64,000 nt of DNA from Blattamonas nauphoetae (GCA_033064195.1 JARBJD010000006.1:248001-312000); one strand, 5' to 3'. Shown: positions 15,001-27,714, numbered from the stretch's first letter. The notes: a model not told the origin generated them from the letters alone. Made by a program: numbers and translations.

Positions 15001-18000
15001 CGGGATTTGGTTGGTCTGCTCAGAATAATTCTCGCTTGACGAAGGATTGCTGGCAGAGAGATAATGGTGAAGGAGAGTGAGGATACTCGAGTTGAACGAT
15101 GGCTCGAAGCTGAGAAGGAAGAGCGGGAAGAGAGGATGCGTGGGAATCATCTCGTCCAGATTTCCCTTCTCGTTCAGAGCAACGACCGAGACAGGAACGT
15201 TGTTGAGAGAAGTGACGTCAGCGAAGTGGCTGTATTTGTTCAACGCTCGTTGGAGGAGAAGGTGTGACGGAGGAAACACCATCACGTGATACTTCTTGTT
15301 TTCGTCAACACGAGTGAATGTCGGTGTCACCATCTTCGGGTCTTTTCCACCGATGATGGTCTCCTGAGCGAAGGGATCGGACGGGATGAGATAGTGTGCA
15401 GGGTTTGTTGCGAGTGAGAATGTGGAGCTTGGAAGGAAGTCACTGAAGATGCCAAGAATGTTGTGAAGGTATGCTGATCGTTGTTGTGGTTGTGCTAAAT
15501 GCGGTGCGGAGAAAATCGACAGAATCGACGGAAGGATGAACACAATCTGCGGATTCAGTGCACGGCTCACAGCTTGGATGAAGAGGGCTGATTGTGTTGG
15601 AGATGCTTCGAGTTCTGGTGGAGTGATCGGATCGATCAATTCAAAAGAATCGAGTCTCGACGTTCGGACTGTCTTCCCAAATGTCACCTTCCTCGGAGTG
15701 ATTGTTGGAACGAGCTGGTTCATCTCAGTTTTACCGGAAAAAGAAAAGGGAGATGGATCAGTCTCCTGCTTTCCTGAATGGGACTCTGAGAATGTGTTGT
15801 CTTTTGAGAAGATATTCTCCTCGCTGATGATTTGTGAGGAAGATACAAACAGTGGGAGCTCTGACACTGCCATGGCAGAGAGCAATTTGGCAGCTGTTTC
15901 ATCGGAAATCACACAGACAAGGTTCTTAATCATCGCATTCTTTTCGGACTCTCTGAGAAACAGTTCTTGTGGGGTTGCGTTCGAGTTCTCCATTTTCGTC
16001 GTGAGATCCCATCTGGACATCAAAACAGACGGAACAATTGTTCGAATGAGCGTCTTTGCATTGTCCCACACATCAGCGAGCTGCATGACCCTGATGATCT
16101 TTGAGGAGAACTTAGAGTGAGGTGCAGTGAAGAAAGACATGAACTTCGAGAGCGAGTCAGTGAAATGGGTCGATGGCGATTCGGTCGAGATTTGGAGGGT
16201 GTGTGGGGATGGACGTAATGTGTCGATTGTTTCAAAAACGGCGTATGGAAGGGAGGGCGCGTGGAAAAGAAGTGACAAGAATGATGCATACATTGAGATG
16301 TGGGATGGATGCGAAGACAGTGTTAGAAACACAGACAGATTGGACAGAATCGGCCCGAAGACAGTGTGATGTTGGAGATGTCTTGATGTGAGTGTGAGAA
16401 AGAGGAAGGTGAGAAATGACGAGAAGAAGGGGAGAGAGATTGCATGGTGTGGAGGGAGAGTGTTTGAGAGTCGGAGTGTGTCTGTTGGTTTCGCAGCAAA
16501 GTACTTTGCGAGTACAAACAGAGTCGGAGTGCAGATTGGGTCAGTCAAGTTCTTGCTCATCAGCGAGAAGTAGAACAACGACGATAGAATCGTCTCCTGA
16601 ATGAACGAACAGGACGACGTGACGAGTGGAAGGTACGACGATGGGAGGCAGAACAGTGTCTTCCCGCTTTCTCCTGTTTCTCGCTTCCTCGAGTCCTCAC
16701 CTCCGACGCGTTGCGATTTCTTTGAGTGTTCGAGTGTGATGAATGAAGGAAGGATCGTGAAAATCGAGAGGAGTGTGTCCAGAACGATCTTGTTCGTGAT
16801 GACGATGGATGGGAAGACCGACCAGGGAAGGTGAGCTTGGAAATGCCCAATTTTTGAGTTGATCTGTGCTCCCAGCTCAGCCGGTGTCAGTTCAGACGAT
16901 GTCAACTGCTGAGCAGCTGTTAAGATTGGTTTGTTCTGGCGGATGACGAATCGAGAGAGGCTGAGAAGCGACTGGAGCGAGCGAGAGAACGTGGACCGTT
17001 TCTGGACAATGGTCTTCTCGACCGGAGCGCTGATGGCCGGGTCGAGATCAGGAGTGCCGAGCTGGTCCTTCTTTTTCTGTTTTTGTTTGAGTTCTTTCTT
17101 GCGCTTCTTTTCCTCCTCGTTCGCCTTCTTCTGGATGTGTTTCTGGACCTTTCGGAGCTCATTCTGTTGGTGTTTTGTCTGAGCTTCGTCCACCTTCTGT
17201 TGTGGCTGAATTGGCTCGCTGATGACGACCGATTCGTCACTCGTATCATGAGCTGCGAGCGTATCCAATAACGTTCTGTCTTGTTGGTCCTGTGTCGTGA
17301 TGAGTGGGGACGAGTTGACAGAAGCAAACGAGATGAGGTAGAGGAGGAGAAAGAGGATGGCTTCTTTCTCGATTGTCATCAGATCTGTTCCTGTCTGTCG
17401 AACTCCTTCGGCAAGGAACGATTGGAGCGATGGAGAATCGGATGAAGGGTGATTCGATGAGAGAAGTGACGCTGAGTGATATGGAAGAGGAGCTTGCGAT
17501 GAAAGGAGATAAATTTGAGAGGCAAGTGGGTGTGAAATAGAGGACGAGAGGAGAGAAAGAAATGATGGTGAATTGTCGTTGGGATGTTTGAGGGTGTGTT
17601 GTTTTGACAAGAAACTGATAAATGAATTGAAATCCGATGGAAGTGGTTGGAGGATCGCTGAATCCGACTGAAACCACGCCAAAACATGGTTAAAGAACAC
17701 ATGCGAGGCGGGGAGAGGGAGGGAGGAGATTGTTGTGAAAAGGAACAGAAACAGATTTGGCGGTGGAGAATTAGGACTGACGTGGGTAGATGGGGTTGGT
17801 AATGAGGAATCAGGAAGGTAAAATGACAAGTATGGTGAAATGTTTCGTATTGTTGGAGATTGGTGGTTCAGGATCTTTACGTGTGAATGTGATGCATTTT
17901 CCATTGAGGCGTTGGAGGATAAATCAATATCTCGAGAATTAAGTGGTTCCAAGTTGAATGGCAAAGTAAAGAGTGGCAATCGAGGATAGAAAGGAAATTC

Positions 18001-19452
18001 CGAGTTCAGTTCAGCTGGATCACAGATCTGGAGATATTCCATTTCGTTGGAGGTTCCCGTGTTGGTTGAGGACACTCCTTTAATCGGAAGTGGTGGGGGC
18101 GGAAGAGTAATCGTTGAGTCAGGGAGAGGAGGGGGCGGGAGGATTTCGTCAAAATCTCGACTTGGTGGAACGGGAGGAGCTGTTGTATCTGTGTGCAATT
18201 CGATACGTTGCTCAATTGGTAACCTTCCAGCTGTTTTGTCTCCTTCAATTCGCTTTTGAACGATTTCTGAATGCTGAAAAGCGAGCTTCAAGATCGAACA
18301 AGCCATTCGGGTCGTCAATCCTTGCTCCAGAAAAAGATCCATTAATGGAAAGATGGACAATGATGACTGTGGGACATTAGAGCCTGGCTGAGTCTGAGCC
18401 TGAGCAGGGTTTGGAAGGAGACAGAGTTTCGCGATGAGAGAATACGTATGAACGAGCATGGGAGCATCAATAATTTTTTCATCATATAATTTCAATTGAT
18501 CAATAATGTTGAAGATTGTTGGTTTTTCTTGAAGGTCAGTAAGGATTGAAGGGCTCCATAGTTCATCAAAGACGAATTGAGTGAGAGTGTGGAGAGTCGC
18601 CGAGACACAGTAGAGATGCGGATGAAGAGTCAAACAAGTTGCACCACAGAGTAAGATACGGAGACCATCTGTTTTCAGAAACATCTGAAGACATGATTCG
18701 CTATTTCTGAGGAGGAAGCAGAAGAGTTCACTGAGTTTTGCGACAAAAACCTTGAGTACCTCTCCTAATGCTGAAGAAATCGAAGAAATGTGGTAAAATA
18801 TGATCATACTCTTTGAGAGAGGGGGGAAGGAGAGGCATGTGCTGATAATTTTGACGATGAGAGTGCAAATATCAGTCGGAAAGACATTGGCTGTGAATTG
18901 GAACTATATGGAATAAATGAGGTCAATATAGCACACTTTCTTGATGAGAAGGAGAAGAAAATCAAGTAGTCTCAGAGTTGAGCCATCAAGAATCTTGATC
19001 GAGAGGTAGTGAAGAGTGAAAGATTTCACATCGAAGAACTCGACAATCTGCAAAAGGACACTGATGAGGCGCAAAATGGAGACAAAGATAAGAAAATTGA
19101 TTTGCAGGATACGAATTAACGAATGAATATGTATTCAGTTCGATAGCTTGAACAGTTCTGATCACATCATCCCTTGTACAATTACTGAAGTATTTTAACA
19201 TCCAAATTGCAATATTTTGAAGTCTCCATTTTCGATCTGATGGATCTTTGTTGGTTGTAAAGAGCTCTATGAGATTGTGCAGGTTGTCAATTTCTCTGGT
19301 GGAATTCAAGCGAATGAACAAAATGTACAGACTGTTGTGTAGGTGGATCCCTACTTTGGACAGTAGAGGGAGGTAGATCCATTCGGACCCACTGTGCGGC
19401 AAAACTCTGAGTACCTGGATTGATCAACCCAGAAAACAGTGAGTCGATTCAT
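1..19452 (-). CDS. Giant BEACH-domain protein (neurobeachin/LYST/LvsA class), 3' end beyond the window
   Basis: The minus frame whose codons start at positions 1 mod 3 is open from 18903 to position 1 with no stop. Spot translation along it gives clear family landmarks. The N-terminal half is helical and rich in Leu. A ConA-like domain lies near 12.6-13.2 kb (GNGESEWHYITIV). A PH-BEACH domain lies near 4.6-5.4 kb (AIEIFTEDAGTLFFAF). The BEACH domain lies near 2.9-3.9 kb (CSGRSLSDLAQYPIFPWVLR, PPYHFGTHYS, HLHHWIDLIFGYKQRG). WD40 repeats begin near 0.2-0.5 kb (GDDSGLVIVWDLNRMC) and run off the edge. Upstream exons fit phase 0 at 18937-19047 and 19121-19414, with introns of 33 nt (18904-18936) and 73 nt (19048-19120). 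A start at 19450-19452 needs a 23-nt intron, so the first exon is tentative. BEACH proteins are known scaffolds for membrane trafficking and lysosome-related organelles. At least about 6,440 aa are visible, longer than most family members. Confidence 0.93.
18061..18186 (-). other. Proline-rich tract inside the giant BEACH protein
   Basis: Within the N-terminal part of the BEACH protein two copies of LPPPPLP occur about 13 residues apart, preceded by APPVPPSRDFDE. Such tracts are common ligands for SH3, WW or profilin-type domains. The role here is inferred only from composition. Confidence 0.6.
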
Positions 19453-19555
19453 TGTCTGTTGAGGTGAAACAAGTCACTTCATTTCAGAAATGTGAGCAAT
19501 AATCAAGAATCAATCAAGAAGAGAATGAGGAAAGTTTTAAGGGATGTGTTCTGCT

Positions 19556-21559
19556 TCATTCATCCATCGAGACAGCAATCGTCCCTCCTACCATCGATGG
19601 CTCTCTCAACACTTCTGATGACACAATCTCAACTGAGTGTCCTGTTTTATATGCATAGATCCCGAATCGGAAGGGAACTGGGATATTTGTGAAGAAGACT
19701 GGCTGTGTCACTCCATCTTGCGACAGCTTCAATGATCTTATTCCTTCTCGTCCATCTGCCTCCATCACCACTCGCTGTCCAACTGCTCCTGCCTTGCATG
19801 CTGATCCAAGGTGAGATGCGTGGTTCTGGTGATGGGCATGCTGACTTGAGGGATACAGTGCCCAACTAGCCCCCCCTTTGAGACTGGAGAACCAACCCTG
19901 GAAATGCATGGCCTGTTCAACCATATTAGTGGCAATCAGGCCAGTAGCAAAAGCTGAACCGTCGTAGCTTCTGATAATAAATGTGATTCGAGCAATGACT
20001 GGTCCGAATGAGGGTGAGAAGAGAAACGAGTAATCCGTGACGCTTTTGGTGAACACATTTCCAGCGAGAGTGAACTTGTCGTGTTGGAACACTTCGATTG
20101 CTGCTGCTCCTTCCTTCACATTCCTTCGTCGCTCTTCTTCTTCTTCTTCTCTCTTCCTTTCCTCTCCTCTCTTCTTTTCTTCCTCCCTCTTTCGCCCTTC
20201 TTCAATCCATTTTTCGTGAAACTTCTTCATCTCTTCCATCTCTCTTTTCTCCTTCTCTCTTTCTGCTTCCATTTCTCTCATCTTCATCGAGAACTCTCTC
20301 TGCCTCAATTCTTCTGATTGCTGCATCTTTTCTCGTTCAGCTTCAATCTGTCTCATTTTGTCATCCATCTCACTTCGAACAGAGACCAAGTCAATCCCAA
20401 TCTCCCCAATCTCTTTCGGCGATGGAGACGCGATCGATGCAGAGAAGTGTCGAAGGATCAGGCCTCCAACTTCTTTCTGCATGTCTCTGTGTTTATGTCC
20501 ATCCTCTTGGTAATCTTCGTCAATTCCTTCCAATGAGCGAGCATACGTGAAAACTGCAATTTCGATTCGAGAGAGTGCCAATCCACAGCGTCGATTGAGA
20601 GAGAAGCGATCAGAGATCGCAAAGTGCTCGTTGCGATCATCTTTTCCTTTTATCGTCGTGTCGTCAGATTCGCTGGGCTGGGAAGTCGACGAGATCTTTC
20701 TCTTCAATCCAGAGCACAACCTGTCCAAAACAAGAAGTGTCGGCAGAACATCCACTGACCCACTTTCACTTTCAAGTCGAGTGCAAAGGCTCTCAACAAT
20801 TCCCGAACTCAACACGCCCTCCACTTCCTGAGACGAAAGACTTCCTCCACACAGAAGACTTCGGATATCAACCAAATCAGAAGAAAATGAGAGGGGTCGA
20901 GAATGAAGAGATGAAAGAATGATGAAGATGAGAAAAGAGAGTAGACCCAATCGAGTTTGTGGCTGGCGTCGACAACGAACTGTCTGCATGCTGATCAACC
21001 AAACAACAACGAGAACATCAGAGAGAAAATGATAAAGAAGGATAAAGAGAGGATACGAAGAAAGAGAGGAACAAACAGCGGAGAGCGCAAGGAGAGAAGG
21101 AATCAAGTCACTTCGAAGTCGAGGTCGTCCTTCTGACACAGCTGTCACCATCACTCCAATCACACTCGACAGAACTCCCTGAACACACACAATCCATCAC
21201 ACGATTGATCACAAAGAGAATCACGAATATCATCATATGGAGAGAAGGAGAGAGACATACGGAAAGAGATGATGCACAGTTCGAACAAAGTCTTTCCGAA
21301 AATCTCTCCAGCAATCCACTCCGAATCCCAATCTCGCTTCGGTCTCTCATTTTCGTTGGTTCTGAGATATCCAAAGAAGTAGGATGAAATCAGATGAAAG
21401 TTGAGAATTGTGCATAAGAACACGAATAAAATAAATGAAAAATATAAACATACCTGATGAGATCGTTGTGAACACAGAAAGGGCGATTTTGTGTTGGACA
21501 GTTTCATCACCGTTCTTGAACTCACTTTCACATCTTCGAAATTCCTCCACCTGAGACAT
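19556..21559 (-). CDS. Membrane/coiled-coil protein with SPRY-like C-terminal module
   Basis: Three exons join in frame: 21559-21454, 21361-21261 and 21178-19556, giving 609 aa. The introns are 92 and 82 nt, both GTATGT...CAG. The start is the ATG at 21559 (MSQVEEFRRCESEF); the longer single-exon reading begins only with GTG and is rejected. After about 80 residues come two hydrophobic stretches (YPLFILLYHFLSDVLVVVWL and LGLLSFLIFIILSSL), possibly membrane spans. A Glu/Arg/Lys-rich coiled coil follows (about residues 330-430), then a C-terminal beta-rich domain ending in TIAVSMDE. That last domain resembles the tail of the kinase at 21981-23736 (GQRVVMEAD... against GQTAAIRVN..., then FTNIPVPFRFGI against FTDIPSPLCLGI). 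Confidence 0.8.
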
Positions 21560-21980
21560 TACACCACAAACAATGTAGAATACGAGAGACGATAATGAGA
21601 TTTTCATGAAAGGGAAGAAAAAGGAGAAAGAGTCAGGATTGAAGAAGTCCATGAAAATGCAGAAGACCGGACACAAGAGACACAAACCAGCCCTTCCAAT
21701 GTCTGCTCAGAGGTTTGTGTGGTGGTGAGTGAGGATTGCGTTGGATTGGTGAGCATTCCCCTTTTCTGTTAAAAAATTGATGTGGCCCGATCTCTATAGG
21801 GCTTTCAAACACCATTGGCCTTGTGCGAACCAATACTTCTTCTAGCCAGACTAAATCTAGAAATAGAATCGTTCAGTTGATTCTCACATCGAAATTGTTT
21901 TCACTTTTTTCTCATCATATTTTTGAAGTTTGGATTGATCACACTTTTTTAGTTTTTTTCTAAAAGATTGATCCAATCAT
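21560..21980. other. 421-bp divergent intergenic region
   Basis: This separates two divergently transcribed genes, the coiled-coil protein (minus) and the kinase (plus), so both promoters should lie here. The half near the kinase is T-rich, with several runs of six or seven T. I see no recognisable core promoter motif, RNA gene or repeat. Confidence 0.5.
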
Positions 21981-23736
21981 ATGTCAGATTCAATAGCTGT
22001 TCCTGTGGGATGTATGTTCCTTTTTTCAGTCACAGTATCCTTTTGAATCTTTGAATCCGGCTCAGATTCGTTCGTTCGAATCATCAACTCAGGGGGGTTT
22101 GGAACGGTTGTGGAAATGATTGAAAAGTCCACCAACATCCACTATGCGGGAAAAATAGTGCAGTGCTTGACACAGAAACACAAAGACCGATTCGATCGTG
22201 AAGTGGTGAGACTTGCTACATTCGACCATCCTCGAATCATCAAATTGAAGGAAGCAGTGACGATGGAGGCCAACCGCGTGATGGTAATGGAACTGGGCGG
22301 AAAGTCTCTAGCTGACGTTGTGAAAGACTATACAGAAAGGAAAGTTCTGATGCCCCGCGATGTTTGTTCGTTGATCGCCTTTTATTCTTGTTCTTTTTCG
22401 TAAACTTGATTTTATATTTATTTTGTGTTGATACATTGTTGGTGGGTTGATATTTTCAGGAAGTATATCAAGTGATGGAGGATATCGCGTCCGCGCTGGA
22501 AGAGATGCACAATCGTCCAGGTGGAAAGACAGCACACGGCGACATCAAAATGGAGAACATCCTGATGGATACGGATGGTCATGCGAAGCTCTGTGTGTCT
22601 CTTCGTTCTCTCCTATTCTCTTCGTTTTTCTCGTGATAGGTGATTTTGGAGCAGCTGAATCCGAAGATGTGACAGCGACTCGTTCGATGATGTCGCAGCT
22701 GTACGTGTCGCCGGAGCGGATGGAGTCGGAGACAGGAGCAGCGACGTGCGAGGCAGATGTGTGGTCGTTGGGAGTGATTCTGTACTGGCTGCTATTTGGA
22801 GAACCACCGTTCACAAGCAAGAATCCGTCCTTGTTGATTCGAGCGATCTCCTCTTTCAAACCAACGTCGATCAAGAACACGTGTGGAGAGGAAGAACGAG
22901 CCCTGCTGATGCGCCTGCTTGATCCGGTCTGCCTCCTCACAATTGCTGATCCATAATGTTGATCTCTCTTCCTCCTTGATGTTGGAATAGTGTGCCGAGA
23001 CCCGAGTGACCTGTCGCCAGCTGCGTCTTGGAAAGGCATTCCGATGCATAGTGAACACAGTTGAAGGAGTTTGGAAGTTGAAAGACGCAGAAGTGAAAGA
23101 TCTGCTGACAAAGTTGGCTGACTATGAAGCAAGATGGTTGAAGGAACACCCAGCGCTCCCATCGGTATCGACGAAAAAAGAGTGGAAGGGGACAGAATCG
23201 ATCAGAATATACGACAAGTCGATTCACAAACTCACTCCCACGCAACTCATCCAACAGATTCAACTGGATCTTGGGAAGAGTGCGACAGCTTTCACGATTC
23301 CGATCTCCGAGGGAGTGTGGGAGTTGTGCATCAAGTCAACAGACCAAGTGTTTCAATTTACAAGTTTGTTTTTCTCCATTTCCGTCATCAATCAGAGCTT
23401 GGCTTTCTCAAACATCCTCTGCCGGAGAATGCTGTGAGAGCCACGTGTGCTTCACATCTCGATGGATCAGGAGGCCAGTTCAATCTCGGACATGGATCGA
23501 TGTGGAGAAGGGGGAAGATGGTCGCGCCAGAAAGAACGAACAAGCCGTGTACCGAAATTGGACAGACAGCCGCGATTCGAGTGAACATGTCGAGGAGAGA
23601 AGCTCGACTGTTTGTGGACGACGAGGAACAGCCTGGGATCTTCACCGACATCCCTTCTCCTCTCTGCCTCGGAATCACCACAGCACACCCGAAGGCGGAC
23701 CAATGTGAGACAGTCATGTGGTTGAAGCTCATGTAA
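21981..23736 (+). CDS. Ser/Thr protein kinase with SPRY-like C-terminal module
   Basis: Six exons join in frame: 21981-22011, 22066-22361, 22460-22592, 22640-22926, 22991-23363 and 23396-23736, giving 486 aa. The introns are 54, 98, 47, 64 and 32 nt. The product starts MSDSIAVPVG and shows a glycine loop (INSGGFGTVVE), the ATP-binding Lys (YAGKIV), the catalytic loop HGDIKMENIL with Gly where HRD has Arg, DFGAAE, a P+1 region YVSPERM, and DVWSLGVILYWLLFGEPPF. The kinase domain fills about residues 10-280. A linker and a beta-rich module follow, ending in TVMWLKLM. This module resembles the tail of the neighbouring divergent gene. The Asp and Lys residues needed for catalysis are present, so activity is likely. 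The substrate is unknown; the fold is NEK-like at best. Confidence 0.88.
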
Positions 23737-23874
23737 ACCATCTTCATTTCACTTCACCATTCATTAATTCTGCATCACAACCAATCCAATCATCAGTTAG
23801 AATAATGGATTCTGTCTTCCATCGGCCTGACCCATAACCACGGACTCGGTGGTAGAGAATGTCGACTAACGTGG

Positions 23875-25982
23875 TTATATGAGTTCGATAATGGGGAGTC
23901 GGTGAAAAGCAGAAATGGGCCGAAAGTTCGCTCCAGATGAGATGATGATCTTTGCAGTCTTCCACTTGGCATTCGGCCAGAGGGGTGTCTGGAATTCTGA
24001 GAGTCTGACCTCCAGAGCATCCTCCCAGCCAAGCGTTGTGAGGATTAATCTCCTTCGGATCCATCTCGGTTTCATTGTTCTCATCCACAACTTGTACCGA
24101 TATTTGAGAGTTTCTGCACGTTCGACCATGTCGCTCATCGACATCAACGACGCAAAGCTCTCCACTTCCCACGCAGCCTGCTGTTGAATGAACTCATCGT
24201 CCACGTCTTCCGTATTCCGGTACCAGAATGTGGATTTGAAGAGACACGACAGGTTCCACGAGAGGTTGTCGTTCGGTTCTTGGTCCGTTCTCATTAGCGT
24301 CTGGTCGAAGTGTAACATTTTCATCAGAGTCTCCCGAGCTGGGATGAAAACAGAGTCTTTTCCGAGTTTGTACAATCTTGCTTGTTCCACGTCGGACGAA
24401 GAATAGCCGACAGACATCATGTTCGAGAGGAAGAAGGAGAGGTTGCTCCAGTTAAACCTGCCGCAATTTGGAGGCAACGTTGTGAAGATGTCAATCACCT
24501 GAGAAACCCACTGTTCCTCCATCATCTTCACACGATAACGAGCATTGCAAGACAGGCAGCCGAGAAAGATGAGGACTTTTTGCTGGTCGTAGAGATGGTT
24601 GGTTGATATGGTGAGAGAGAATAGACACTTCGTGAGAAGTGTTGGGTCGTCGAAAATGGTTTTTTGGAGGATGGGTCCCATCGGTGTGTCGGATAGTTTC
24701 ACAAGTTCTGCCGCCAAAAGCCACACCCGACCGAAACAGTCGTAAACAATATTGGTGAGGTGAAAGAGAGGTGGAAATGGAAGAGACGGTTGGACTGGTC
24801 CGTCGCTGATATCTTCCATCTCGCATTCCTCTTCGAGAATGCGCTGCCCATTCGTCAGAGAAACTGTGAGGTCCAAAATGACGTCACGAATCTCCACGGA
24901 AAGTGGAATAATTTCAGTCTCCAAGATGAACTGGAATGAGAAAAGAAAAAGTGCAATCATGATGAAACAGGAGAACAAGAAGGGAGACGGAAGGAGAGAT
25001 CAGACAAATGAGACACACTTCATGTTGAAAAGGGACATCTACCAAGAAACGAAATAAGGTCAGCTCATCCGAAAACAGAGATATAAGAGGGATCAAGGGA
25101 TCCATCACCTCTTTCGGAAGAACAGACAGGAGTGCTCTGTCCTTCCAGCACGGCCCCAGCTGAGTGTTGATTTCATTGAAATGTGTTCGAATCTGATTGG
25201 ACAATGCAACAGTGAACGAAACAGTGTCCTTGGAGATCGAAGCATGGGTCATCTTGATTGGCAGATGGTGAAGAAAGAAGGCGATTCCATGACGTGAACA
25301 CTCAATCAGAATGAGGAGAAGAGTGGCCTTGATGGTTCCGAATGACGCATCCGAGAAATATAAGGAAGCCAGAGTTGATTGAACGCAGGTCGGAAGATGT
25401 GGGGTGTAGAATGAGGGAGGAACGAGCTGAAGTTGTTGTTGAGTGACCTTGAAGAATTTGTTGTGGCTCTCAGGATCACAAGCGATGGATGTCAGACAAG
25501 AGCAAACCTATCCAAAAAATGAGGTGGCAACGAGTAAATAGGCAAACAAGGTCAATAGCAGGACATTCTTCCCAATACAAGAAAGAAAAGAAGAGAAAAT
25601 CGGATATTTGGGTTTCGGCGATTGATCGACACAAAAAAAGTGATTTCTCCACTACAATCGAAATATTGAAGGACAAAAAATATGATCAACCATGTTTCAG
25701 ACATACTTTGCGCAGATAACTCCTTTAGAAGCAGGATCTAAGAGGATGAAAAAAGATCAGGTGAGAAACCTTCATTTCATTCGGAATATCCTCGCCACAG
25801 AGGGGAACATAGTATTGAAGATCAATACCATCGCTTCTGAGGTGATCTGATGCAATGGTGGATCTTGGAGATGCTTGGATTGGATCATTTTCCTCGCTTG
25901 AATGTTCGTTGGAGAGTTCGAGGGAAACCAATCCATTAATCGATTCTGAAGGAGTTTGAAGGGTGAGATCTTGATGTAACAT
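23875..25982 (-). CDS. ARM-like helical-repeat protein of unknown function
   Basis: Five exons join in frame: 25982-25770, 25737-25707, 25651-25548, 25507-25043 and 24930-23875, giving 622 aa. The introns are 32, 55, 40 and 112 nt. The central part (SLTSIACDPESHNKFFK-like helices, then LLLILIECSRHGIAFFLHHL) has the Leu-rich periodicity of armadillo/HEAT repeats; I recognise no specific family. The N-terminus is Ser/Glu-rich. The start at 25982 is the first ATG in frame, and the 31-nt second exon is supported only by phase and splice sites. It is convergent with the kinase (138 bp between stops) and divergent from the PDI-like gene 91 bp away. Confidence 0.7.
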
Positions 25983-26073
25983 GGATGGAGGATTAGGAAG
26001 GACAGAAGATTCCAGTCAGAGGACGAATTAGCGATGGTCCCGATCAGACCCTTAGCGACAGGATCAACACAAA

Positions 26074-27695
26074 ATGACGCTCTTCTCAACCCTTACTCTG
26101 TTCGTCTCCATCCTCCAAATTGTAGAGGCAAAACCTCCGAAACTCATGCGGACGACACCGCAGAATCATGGGACAATTATCGACAGTTATCCATCGCTGA
26201 TATATTACCACAGAGCCAATGATTCAGAGACAGACAATTTCTTCAGCGAGTATCGAAAGGCTATCAAAGATATGGGGCCATACGGTGTTGTTGTAGCTGA
26301 AGCCAATTGTACAAAAACTCCTGAACTGTGCAAAAGCCGCAAAATCAAGCGTACTCCGAAGCTATACTTCTATCCGTGTGATGCTTCATATTCATTCTCA
26401 TCTCTTTCATCTGTCTATCCAATTTACTCTCCTATTAATCTCTCCACATCAGTCGTGGCTCAGCGAAATTGTACGACGGTGCACATGCAGCGGAAGACAT
26501 TGTAGCATTCGTGGACGACCAAACGAAAAAGTCTCTCAAGGTCTTCCGGGAGTACGAAGATGTTGAAGAACTATTCCCTGAATATGAAGAAATCACACTC
26601 GGATACTTCGAGGACAGAAAGTGCATTGAATACAAGACTTATGAGAGTGTGACCGGATCGCCACACGATAACCACATGTTTGCCGCTGTAGTCAACCCAA
26701 ACGTGAAGAAAACAAAGGTAGAACACATCCACATCAAAGACAAATTCGTTGAGAAATACCGTGACATTTGGGACTGGGGTAAGTTGACAACCTGGTGCAG
26801 TGATGCCCATAGTTCCTTCTTCCTCGAATTTGGTAAAGATAATGCAGCGAACTACTTCGATTCTCGCAATCCAGTTGGAATCATCTGGTACGACGGAAAG
26901 AAGGAAGATTATGATGCAATTAAGGAGATTGCCAAGCAGCTCGGAATGGAGTATCGTCACAAGATCAGAATTGGCCTTGTTGATTCACCACACTTCGACC
27001 ACGTGGCCAAAGTCAGAGGAGCAGCTGAGGAAGACCTTCCACAGTTCCATCTCATTGCTCCATACGAATCATTCCATCCCAATGCTTCAGCAATCTACAG
27101 ACTGAATAACATTGAAGGAAACCTCAGTCTCTCACAAATTCGAGAGTTCATCCAGAAACAGGCAAATGACGAACTTCCTGTCATCCTTCGTTCAGCAGAG
27201 AAGCCAGAGGAGGAATATGTCGAAGGAATTAAGCAATTGACAGGTAACACCTTCAACACCACGATTCTGGACTTCAACAAATCATCAGTCATCCTGTACT
27301 CGCTCCCATGGGGAATCCACACCAAGAAATACCGTGGATGGCTCGAAGACATAGTGCGGGATTTGAAAGAGAAGGAAATTTTGGATGTTGAAGTGTGTGA
27401 ACTTGACTTGAGCACAAACGACTTTCCTCCATACTTTTTCATCGAAGGGTTCCCTGCTGTCGCTGTCGTGAAGAAGAAGGACAAGAGGGAACTATACCGC
27501 GTCGATAGTCAAACAGAAGAGCACATGCGAGTCAGTCTGAACGAACTCCTCGGCATTGATCTTCCATTCGATGAGGACAAGATGAAGGACCATGAAGAAA
27601 GGAGGAGGGAGAAAGAGAGGAAGGATAAGAAGAAGGGAAAATCTCCTGATGATCGAGAGGAGAGGAAGAAGAAGTATATGTACGACGATGCATGA
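26074..27695 (+). CDS. PDI-like ER thioredoxin-fold protein lacking CxxC
   Basis: Two exons, 26074-26375 and 26453-27695, are split by a 77-nt intron (GTGTGA...CATCAG) and give 514 aa. A signal peptide (MTLFSTLTLFVSILQIVEA) is followed by thioredoxin-like domains. The first shows YYHRANDSE where active PDIs have CGHC, then KIKRTPKLYFYPRGSAKLYDGA, the usual cis-Pro region. No CxxC occurs in later domains. The C-terminus is a highly charged Lys/Arg/Glu tail ending YMYDDA rather than KDEL. Family knowledge suggests a luminal chaperone-like role without disulfide exchange; that is inference. A poly(A) signal lies 14 nt after the stop. Confidence 0.82.
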
Positions 27696-27708
27696 TTTTC
27701 CTCATTTT

Positions 27709-27714
27709 AATAAA
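27709..27714 (+). terminator. Polyadenylation signal AATAAA of the PDI-like gene
   Basis: AATAAA lies 14 nt after the TGA stop at 27693-27695 and 78 nt before the next gene's ATG. Confidence 0.55.

Noticed and set aside
1-19450. Dozens of short plus- and minus-strand frames
   Set aside because: They are antisense or off-frame shadows of the giant BEACH gene, whose frame is continuous and carries domain motifs.
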